Assembly: GCA_022360105.1 (NCBI GenBank)
Contig: JAKSDL010000265.1
Location: 1 to 11,921, forward strand
Source: Pseudomonadota bacterium
GTDB lineage: Bacteria; SAR324; XYD2-FULL-50-16; JAHJRI01
DNA length: 11,921 nt
Direction of reading: 5' to 3'
Shown here in pieces: positions 1-6,038 of the stretch. Every line of letters begins with the position of its first letter. Position 1 is the first letter of the stretch. Both the position numbers and the translations under genes were made by a program. The notes beneath the pieces were generated by a model that had not been told where the DNA came from, did no database searches, and worked only from the letters and a program-made list of their open reading frames with translations.

Positions 1-38
1 AAAAGAATCAATCTATTTTATTTGATCATAAAGGAGAG

Positions 39-113
39 CTTTGACAGCGTCATGTCATGTTTGAAATCAACGACGATTTTTTACTAAATTATTTTTTCAT
101 AGTGCTGTCAAAG
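39..113. repeat. Widely spaced inverted repeat in the left flank
   Basis: CTTTGACAGC at 39-48 is matched exactly by its reverse complement GCTGTCAAAG at 104-113, with 55 bp of very A/T-rich DNA between. The similarity continues imperfectly inward. Each arm contains a TTGACA hexamer pointing into the centre, so the pair could be two facing -35 boxes or two operator half-sites, but I found no convincing -10 partner for either. The whole 1-197 stretch holds no gene; it also has a tandem CCTGAAT CCTGAAT at 157-170. The region lies downstream of the AraC-type gene and probably upstream of something off the left edge. Confidence 0.4.
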
Positions 114-197
114 AATTGCTTCACTAAAACAGTAAAAACGTTGCGAAACAACACAGCCTGAATCCTGAATCTAAAATCGCCCTGGAAGCGTCATCCA

Positions 198-1079
198 TTA
201 TGTCAAATTTTCGGACCCAATATTGCGAAATTTGGAAGGTGATACCCCCGAGAATTTTTTGAAGCGGTTGGAGAAATAGAAAGGGTCGTCATATCCTATC
301 AGGAGAGCAACCTCTTTAATTGAGAGGTTTGAACGCTGGAGAAGATTTTCCGCCCATTTGTTTTTTTCCTGATGAACAAATTGTATGGGAGGCATTTTCA
401 GATAGGTGTTAAATAAGCGCACGCAATGCCGGACACTAACTTGCATACTGTCGGTTATCTCTTCCAGCCTGATGGTGCGATGGAGATTTCGATGTACAAA
501 TGCAATTCCCCGGTTAAGTTCTGCAGGGTAATTTCCAACAACGCTTCTCCCCAGCTCCAGAAAAATCTGTTGAGTCAGTATCATCAGTTCTTCTACAAAT
601 CCTTCTCGCTTTTCTCGAATTGTTTTATAAGCCTTGCGAAACAGACCAAGCATTTTTTTGGGAGAAGCCGGCGTAATCACATCATGCTCCACCAGTCTTG
701 TGGCTGTCAGGTGAGCGTTCAATAATTCCCCGCCAAATAATATGAATCGTTTGGTTGCAAAACCTTTGCTGGTCGCGGCAAACGATTGTTGCTGGTTGAG
801 GTGATTCAAAAATACCTGCCCCGGTTTAACGAGAGCATCGTAAGCACGTTGCTGAAAACTGAAACTTCCTTTGGTCACCAGGTTAATGGCGAAATACTGC
901 CTTTTTTGGGTGGTATAAGAATCTCCCGGCCCCCAGTGACTTGTACCAACCTCAGTAATCCTCACCGGGGGTTTGTATATCTCGTGTTCATAATCGAAAA
1001 ACGATGAATTCTCCTTGTAAAAGGATTTAACCCGCTGCATCATTTTTTCTTTATTCATTCTCATAGTTGTCCCGGGCAT
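198..1079 (-). CDS. AraC-family transcriptional regulator
   Basis: This is a 293-residue DNA-binding regulator with the two-domain layout of sugar-responsive AraC proteins. Residues about 37-115 look like the N-terminal cupin-like effector and dimerisation domain, with the typical stretch LVKPGQVFL near 83-91. Residues about 188-287 form the C-terminal AraC/XylS domain. Its first helix-turn-helix lies around 204-226, and its second around 252-276 contains the family hallmark IGYDDPFYFSNRFKKFSG. It is divergently transcribed from the sugar-transport operon, with 199 bp between the two starts, so it is very likely that operon's activator; the actual inducer is inferred only. The start is uncertain: ATGs at 1079, 1064 and 1058 are all in frame and none has a strong Shine-Dalgarno site. 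The 1058 start would drop seven residues outside any domain. Confidence 0.93.
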   Translation of the reverse strand: MPGTTMRMNKEKMMQRVKSFYKENSSFFDYEHEIYKPPVRITEVGTSHWGPGDSYTTQKRQYFAINLVTKGSFSFQQRAYDALVKPGQVFLNHLNQQQSFAATSKGFATKRFILFGGELLNAHLTATRLVEHDVITPASPKKMLGLFRKAYKTIREKREGFVEELMILTQQIFLELGRSVVGNYPAELNRGIAFVHRNLHRTIRLEEITDSMQVSVRHCVRLFNTYLKMPPIQFVHQEKNKWAENLLQRSNLSIKEVALLIGYDDPFYFSNRFKKFSGVSPSKFRNIGSENLT

Positions 1080-1190
1080 AAATGACTATTTTTTTGTCTT
1101 TTGAACCAAAAGCAGCTAATTGTGGCAAAATATTACATGTTAGCAGGCAACAACACCTATGGATTTTTATCAAAATCGGTGTTCAACTAC

Positions 1191-1222
1191 AAGCGGTTTC
1201 AATAGGAAAGCGGTTACTTTCC
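1191..1222 (+). promoter_or_regulatory. Candidate operator: direct repeat plus dyad
   Basis: The octamer AAGCGGTT occurs at 1191-1198 and again at 1208-1215, 17 bp apart. The second copy lies inside a perfect dyad, GGAAAG (1205-1210), six bases, CTTTCC (1217-1222). The element ends four bases before a plausible -35 box at 1226. A direct repeat next to the -35 is the usual layout of an AraC-type activator site, although the usual spacing is nearer 21 bp. Caveat: the octamer also occurs inside coding sequence at 262-269 and in reverse complement at 5597-5604. Confidence 0.4.
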
Positions 1223-1225
1223 AGA

Positions 1226-1254
1226 TTGTGGAACATGCTGGATTGTTATATATA
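1226..1254 (+). promoter_or_regulatory. Putative sigma-70 promoter of the sugar operon
   Basis: TTGTGG at 1226-1231 and TATATA at 1249-1254 are separated by 17 bp. A start of transcription near 1261 would leave a short leader of about 18 nt that already contains the Shine-Dalgarno sequence of the binding-protein gene. The weak -35 match fits a promoter that depends on an activator, such as the divergent AraC-type protein. The rest of the intergenic stretch, 1080-1190, is A/T-rich and must contain the regulator's own promoter, which I could not place. Confidence 0.4.
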
Positions 1255-1278
1255 AACCGGAACGAAGAAGGAGGGTGT

Positions 1279-2553
1279 ATGAGTGTTAAAAAATGGTTTA
1301 TTGCCTGGTCAGCTTTTTTTTCAATTTGTCTGATTTCCTCTCAAGCCCTGGCGGCTAATGTTACACTTCGCTACCTGTGTTATGGGGACGGAAATGAATG
1401 CGAAGTTTTTAGAGATCTTTTGGATAGATTCGAGGCAAAAAACAAAGGCATCAAGGTTGTTATTGATAAAGTAGGTTACAGCGTTATTCGTGAACAACTG
1501 GAAACAAGGCTGGAGGCCGGTGAAGGTCCTGATATGGCCCGAATCACCAATCTTGGAGGATTGAACAAATATTACCTGGATTTAAGTCCCTATGTTAACA
1601 AACGATACTGGGAAGAGAATTTTGCTGCAACACTCCCCTGGATGCGAGCTAACAAAAATGACAAAGGAATCTACGGTTGGCTGACACAGTTGACGGTTAC
1701 GGGTCCCTATATCAATAAAACCATGTTTGACAAAGCCGGTGTTGCTGTTCCAAAGGCCGGTGCGACCTGGGATGAGTGGGCAGCGGCAACCCGGAAGGTT
1801 CAGGACAAACTGGATCTATATGCAGGAATGGTGATGGATCGCTCCGGTCACCGCCTGGCTGGACCGGCCATGTCCATGGGCGCTAAATACTTTGACAAGA
1901 ATGGCAACCCGGCAGTGATTGACCAGGGGTTTAAGGAGATGGTTAAACGCATGATCAAATGGCATGCAGAAGATCTAATGCCCCAGGATGTCTGGCCGGC
2001 TGCTTCCGGAGCAAAGTGGAAAAACGGCGGTGACATGTTCATCAACGAAGATGTTGCGTTTCATATGTCAGGCTCCTGGATGATCGGTAAGTATGCCTCT
2101 GCTATTGGTGATAAGTTTGAATGGATTGCTATCCCCCAGCCTTGCGGACCCGGTGGCTGTTCAGGCATGCCCGGTGGCGCGGCCATGGTTTCCTTTAAAC
2201 AAACCAAGCATCCCAAGGAAGTAGCCAAGGTGATGGAATATTGCACCTCAGAACCTGTTCTGCGGGAGTATTACGAGCGTACCCTGCAAATTCCTGCACA
2301 CAAGGGATTGGCAAAAAAAGGTCTGAATTACGGCAAGGATGTGTCTCCCGCGGCTGCAGCTGCACTGCAAGCTTATACCGACAATTTTCAGAAGATCCTT
2401 CCTCAGGCGCACGCTCTTCAGGGGTATTCCAAAGGATTTGCCATTTATAATTCGACGGTGAATTATGTTTCCCAGGCAATTACAGGAGACTTGACTGAAA
2501 AAGAAGCATACAAAAAAATTGAGGAAGAAATAGCAGCAGCACTCAAAAATTAG
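1279..2553 (+). CDS. Periplasmic sugar-binding protein of an ABC importer
   Basis: A family-1 extracellular solute-binding protein (SBP_bac_1, MalE-like) that captures the sugar in the periplasm and delivers it to the two permeases downstream. I chose the ATG at 1279 because it follows a near-perfect Shine-Dalgarno AAGGAGGG (1268-1275) and starts a clear Sec signal peptide: MSVKK, then a hydrophobic core, then an ALA/AN cleavage site after residue 25. An in-frame ATG at 1159 would put 40 non-signal residues in front. The 424-residue length is normal for the family. Mature-domain traits include the RLEAGEGPDMAR segment and a late GMPGGAAMVSFKQ segment. The pairs CYGDGNEC and PCGPGGC could form periplasmic disulfides. 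No lipobox is seen. The substrate is not proven; the GH31 gene in the operon suggests an alpha-glucoside. Confidence 0.93.
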   Translation: MSVKKWFIAWSAFFSICLISSQALAANVTLRYLCYGDGNECEVFRDLLDRFEAKNKGIKVVIDKVGYSVIREQLETRLEAGEGPDMARITNLGGLNKYYLDLSPYVNKRYWEENFAATLPWMRANKNDKGIYGWLTQLTVTGPYINKTMFDKAGVAVPKAGATWDEWAAATRKVQDKLDLYAGMVMDRSGHRLAGPAMSMGAKYFDKNGNPAVIDQGFKEMVKRMIKWHAEDLMPQDVWPAASGAKWKNGGDMFINEDVAFHMSGSWMIGKYASAIGDKFEWIAIPQPCGPGGCSGMPGGAAMVSFKQTKHPKEVAKVMEYCTSEPVLREYYERTLQIPAHKGLAKKGLNYGKDVSPAAAAALQAYTDNFQKILPQAHALQGYSKGFAIYNSTVNYVSQAITGDLTEKEAYKKIEEEIAAALKN

Positions 2554-2571
2554 CAGCTTAAACGCATTTTA

Positions 2572-2606
2572 CATGCAGTTCTTTTTTTCCTGAAAAGAGC
2601 TGCATG
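2572..2606 (+). promoter_or_regulatory. Intercistronic hairpin after the binding-protein gene
   Basis: Bases 2572-2585 and 2593-2606 form a 14-bp stem with one G-U wobble and a 7-nt loop, 18 nt after the binding-protein stop codon. No U-run follows it, so it is not a standard intrinsic terminator. A hairpin at this place between binding-protein and permease genes is known in sugar ABC operons, where it protects the upstream mRNA from 3' decay or partly attenuates transcription, so that binding protein exceeds permease. The function here is inferred from position and shape. Confidence 0.65.
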
Positions 2607-2656
2607 AGTGTGACTGTTGCAGAGAAATTGCCAGGGTATCAGAAAGGAAGCGTCCT

Positions 2657-3862
2657 ATGCCTCTAAAAAAGTATAATCCGATCAGTGCGATTATCCATGG
2701 GATCATGGAAATAATTGATATCCCTTTCAGATTCATCCAGCGCCAGATAGGCATCAATCGGATGGCCTATCTTTTTTTACTACCCAACCTTTTGATCTTC
2801 GGTCTTTTCTCTTTCTGGCCGATGATACTGAACATCTACATCTCTTTCACATCCAGTGAAACAACTAACATTGCAGCTCGCCCCTGGGTCGGTTTAGAGA
2901 ATTACAGCCTGTTGCTGGATTGTCCCTCCTACTGGATTCCAAAAACCTGCAATGTTGCCGGTTACAGCTTCTGGACCGGTCTCTGGAACACCCTGGCCTT
3001 TTCTTTGGTTCAGGTCCCGATCATGGTGGTTTTTGCTTTGATCACGGCAATCATTCTAAATCGGGAGATTCGAGCCCGCGGATTCTGGCGTGCTATTTTT
3101 TTCTATCCGGTGATGCTCTCTCCTGTTGTCGTAGGAATAATCTGGACCTGGATTCTGAAAAGACGGGGGATATTAAATATTTTGCTTAAGGATATTGCTG
3201 AATTTCGTAATACGATTGCAGCAATGCCCGGTAGTCGCTGGATCATAATCGGTTTATTATTAGTGATAATTCTCACTGTAGCTCGCGCTGTCTGGCGGTC
3301 AAAAACGCCCCTGTTGCGTTATGGCGGGCTGGCAGTTTGCCTGGGTCTTGCCTTGCTGGCAATCTCAGCGGATTGGATTTCAATTTTAGAAACCGGGCGT
3401 TATCGCCCGGTCAACTGGCTGGTGGACAGAAGAACCTCCTGGCCGTTTTTCTGGGTGGTTTTTGTTTATTCCTGGGCCCACCTGGGATTTTACATGTTGA
3501 TCCTGCTGGCCGGGTTGCAGGCTATTCCCAAGGATATTTATGAAGCGGCAGAGATGGATGGTACTCCCAAATGGAGGGTTTTTTCGAGGATCACTTTGCC
3601 GCTGTTGATGCCCACCATGCTTGTTGTCTTGATCCTTTCACTGATAAAGGCGTTTCAGGTTTTCGATGAGATTTATGTATTGACGGGTGGAGGTCCTGGC
3701 CAGGCCACCAAAATGGTTATTCAACATATTTATGAGATAGCATTTACCGGTGAAACCAAACATTACGGCATTGCAGCCGCGTCTTCAATTCTATTGGCGG
3801 GCATCATACTGACTTTCACCATGCTCCAGCTCTGGCTAACAAAACGAAAAACCGATGGGTAA
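2657..3862 (+). CDS. ABC sugar transporter permease, MalF/UgpA-like, enlarged
   Basis: Inner-membrane subunit forming half of the sugar channel. It begins at an ATG eight bases after AAGGA (2644-2648). Membrane segments are visible near residues 36-62, 112-135, 144-167, 262-286, 315-333 and 371-394. The EAA loop that docks on the ATPase is at 296-315 (EAAEMDGTPKWRVF then ITLP), with its conserved glycine at 302. Family members usually have about 290-320 residues; this one has 401. The excess is mainly an insertion between the third core helix and the conserved NWLVDRRTSWPFF segment. It contains two further hydrophobic stretches (about 195-210 and 222-240), so the topology seems to gain one helical pair. 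The downstream permease starts 2 bp after its stop, indicating coupled translation. Confidence 0.93.
   Translation: MPLKKYNPISAIIHGIMEIIDIPFRFIQRQIGINRMAYLFLLPNLLIFGLFSFWPMILNIYISFTSSETTNIAARPWVGLENYSLLLDCPSYWIPKTCNVAGYSFWTGLWNTLAFSLVQVPIMVVFALITAIILNREIRARGFWRAIFFYPVMLSPVVVGIIWTWILKRRGILNILLKDIAEFRNTIAAMPGSRWIIIGLLLVIILTVARAVWRSKTPLLRYGGLAVCLGLALLAISADWISILETGRYRPVNWLVDRRTSWPFFWVVFVYSWAHLGFYMLILLAGLQAIPKDIYEAAEMDGTPKWRVFSRITLPLLMPTMLVVLILSLIKAFQVFDEIYVLTGGGPGQATKMVIQHIYEIAFTGETKHYGIAAASSILLAGIILTFTMLQLWLTKRKTDG
3392..3411 (+). other. Perfect GC-rich hairpin inside the first permease gene
   Basis: ACCGGGCG at 3392-3399 and CGCCCGGT at 3404-3411 form a perfect 8-bp stem with a TTAT tetraloop. 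It lies inside the permease reading frame at codons for TGRYRPV, where the inserted membrane segment rejoins the conserved core. It may be chance from codon choice, a translational pause site, or a trace of the event that created the insertion. Confidence 0.45.
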
Positions 3863-3864
3863 TT

Positions 3865-4941
3865 ATGTTCAGCTTTAGCAATATCTGGCGATTTTTAAGC
3901 AACACAAGAGGCAGAAACAGGTTGGATTGGGCAGATATTCTGTCTTATGGTTTTCTGCTGACCGGGGTATTGATGATCCTGTTGCCGGTGTTCTGGATGT
4001 TCATGTCTTCCATCAAATCTGAAGGAGCCCTGCTGGCGAACGATCCACGATTGCTGCCATACGACCATATGAAGATAGTAGCTGAAGGGCACAAAAGACC
4101 TTTAAGCTTGTTCACACTGGAAAAACCGGATGGCTCTAAAGAAGAGGTTGCTTTTGTCAGGGCAAAAGGCCAAAAAGCGGTGGTGATACGACCTGATGAT
4201 CCCACACGGGAATTTGAAGTAACTCGCAGCCGGTTGATCAAAAAAGAGGCTGTTGTTCCCCATTGGGAGAATTATACGGATCCCACCCTGGGCACCTCAC
4301 TTTCCATATTTAATTTTCCCCGCTACTTTTTCAACTCGGTATTTGTCACAACCGTTGCCACAGCTCTAACCCTGCTAATTAATGCCATGGCAGCCTTCGC
4401 GTTATCCAAATATCGCTTTACCGGACAAAAAGCTGCCATCCTGATCATTATTGCCACACTTCTGATACCGCCAACGGTGATTCTTGTGCCGCTTTTTATC
4501 GTGGTCAAATACTTTGGCATGTTTAATTCACTTTGGGGGGTGATTATCCCCGGTGCGGCCACACCCACCGGCGTTTTTTTACTAAGACAGTATATGTTGA
4601 CCATTCCTGATGAATTGCTGGAAGCGGCCCGAATGGATGCCGCTTCGGAATGGAAAATCTTCTGGCGAATTGTGTTTCCACTTTCGCTCCCGGCAATAGC
4701 CGTACTGGCTATACTGTCTGTCATCTGGCGCTGGAACGACTTTCTCTGGCCTCTGATCGTGTTGACTCACAACGAGGTCTATACCCTTCAGATCGGGCTT
4801 TCCACATTTAAGGGCGAGCTCAATGATAACACGCACTATTTATTGGCAATGACCGTACTAACGCTACTACCTGTAACGGCTGTGTTTGCTTTTTTGCAAA
4901 AGTACATCACCACAGGCATCGCAAGCACAGGCATGAAATAA
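3865..4941 (+). CDS. ABC sugar transporter permease, MalG/UgpE-like, with loop insert
   Basis: Second inner-membrane channel subunit, 358 residues. The first membrane segment is at about 26-48, and the core helices lie at about 155-180, 189-213, 222-240, 270-292 and 326-345. The EAA loop starts at 253 (EAARMDAASEWKIFWRIVFPL); alanine 259 stands where glycine is usual. Between the first helix and the conserved WENY segment (134-137) there is an insert of about 70 residues (roughly 58-130) that is polar and strand-like, with alternating charged and hydrophobic residues (for example EEVAFVRAKGQKAVVIR). By topology it should be a small periplasmic domain. Ordinary MalG-like proteins are nearer 280-300 residues. 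The ATG lies 2 bp after the previous stop with no good Shine-Dalgarno site, so translation is probably coupled. Confidence 0.93.
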   Translation: MFSFSNIWRFLSNTRGRNRLDWADILSYGFLLTGVLMILLPVFWMFMSSIKSEGALLANDPRLLPYDHMKIVAEGHKRPLSLFTLEKPDGSKEEVAFVRAKGQKAVVIRPDDPTREFEVTRSRLIKKEAVVPHWENYTDPTLGTSLSIFNFPRYFFNSVFVTTVATALTLLINAMAAFALSKYRFTGQKAAILIIIATLLIPPTVILVPLFIVVKYFGMFNSLWGVIIPGAATPTGVFLLRQYMLTIPDELLEAARMDAASEWKIFWRIVFPLSLPAIAVLAILSVIWRWNDFLWPLIVLTHNEVYTLQIGLSTFKGELNDNTHYLLAMTVLTLLPVTAVFAFLQKYITTGIASTGMK

Positions 4942-4947
4942 CGGATT

Positions 4948-6036
4948 ATGGCTACACTATCATTAAAGAATGTATTTAAATCGTACGGGGATACTCAAGT
5001 TATCCACGGTATTGACATGTCCATTGATCATGGCGAGTTTGTGGTTTTTGTTGGTCCCTCCGGATGCGGAAAATCCACCCTGTTACGGATGATAGCCGGA
5101 CTTGAACAAATCACTGACGGTGAAGTCAGGATTGATGAGGAACGGGTTAATGAAATCCCGGCAGCACAGAGAGGATTGGCAATGGTCTTCCAATCCTATG
5201 CCCTGTATCCCCACATGACGGTAACTCAAAATTTATCTTTCGGATTGGAAAATTTAAGACTCCCCAAGGATGAGATAAAGCAACGGGTGGAAAAAGCAGC
5301 AAAAATGCTGCAGATTGAATCGCTTTTAAGCCGGCGACCGGGCGCTCTATCCGGAGGTCAACGGCAAAGGGTTGCTATTGGAAGGGCGGTTGTTCGTGAA
5401 CCTAAGATTTTCCTCTTTGATGAACCGCTATCCAATCTTGATGCGGAATTGAGGGTTAAAATGCGGGTTGAAATTGCCTCTCTGCATCAACGGATCGGCA
5501 ATACGATGATTTATGTAACCCATGATCAGATAGAGGCCATGACCATGGCTGATAAAATTGCCGTCTTGAACAACGGTCGGGTAGAACAGTTCGGGAAACC
5601 GCTTGAAATCTATAACAATCCTGTTAATCGATTTGTGGCTGGATTTATCGGCTCTCCCCGCATGAATTTTCTTGCGGGCATTGTCAAAGAGACTGAAGCG
5701 GGCAGGATTACGATCCAGCTCAATAACAACAAACAGGTTAGTGTCCTGGCCTCTTCCGACAATTTCAATCAAGGCGACAAGGTTGATTTCGGGTTTCGCC
5801 CTGAACATCTGACGATTACTTCTCCCGACCAGGGGGAATTGCAGGCAACGGTACTGACTGTCGAGCAGCTGGGAGGCGAATCTTATCTATATTGCCAATT
5901 ATCCGAATCGGAACCGTTAACCATCCATATCCAGGGGCAAACAGATATTCAAAGAAAAGATACAATTGGGCTTAAAACAGACGAAACCCTCACTCACATC
6001 TTCCATTCAAAAACCGGTCTGGCAGGCCGCAAATAG
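4948..6036 (+). CDS. ABC sugar transporter ATPase, MalK/UgpC/MsmK-like
   Basis: Cytoplasmic ATPase that drives import through the two preceding permeases. All nucleotide-binding motifs are intact: Walker A GPSGCGKST (36-44), Q-loop glutamine 82, signature LSGGQ (134-138), Walker B IFLFDE (154-159), D-loop SNLD (162-165) and switch histidine 192. Residues from about 235 to the end form the TOBE/OB-fold regulatory domain typical of carbohydrate-uptake ATPases, including the conserved FGFRPEHL segment near 282-289. The total of 362 residues is the usual size. It starts 6 bp after the second permease's stop without a clear Shine-Dalgarno site. ATPases of this subfamily can serve several transporters, but this one is embedded in a complete set. 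Confidence 0.96.
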   Translation: MATLSLKNVFKSYGDTQVIHGIDMSIDHGEFVVFVGPSGCGKSTLLRMIAGLEQITDGEVRIDEERVNEIPAAQRGLAMVFQSYALYPHMTVTQNLSFGLENLRLPKDEIKQRVEKAAKMLQIESLLSRRPGALSGGQRQRVAIGRAVVREPKIFLFDEPLSNLDAELRVKMRVEIASLHQRIGNTMIYVTHDQIEAMTMADKIAVLNNGRVEQFGKPLEIYNNPVNRFVAGFIGSPRMNFLAGIVKETEAGRITIQLNNNKQVSVLASSDNFNQGDKVDFGFRPEHLTITSPDQGELQATVLTVEQLGGESYLYCQLSESEPLTIHIQGQTDIQRKDTIGLKTDETLTHIFHSKTGLAGRK

Positions 6037-6038
6037 TA

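Noticed and set aside
1159..1278. A 40-codon N-terminal extension of the binding protein from the ATG at 1159
   Set aside because: It would bury the signal peptide, has no ribosome-binding site, and overlaps the likely operator and promoter. The ATG at 1279 has an excellent Shine-Dalgarno.
4323..4836. Long antisense frames within the second permease gene
   Set aside because: They are shadows of a strongly supported membrane protein gene in another frame.
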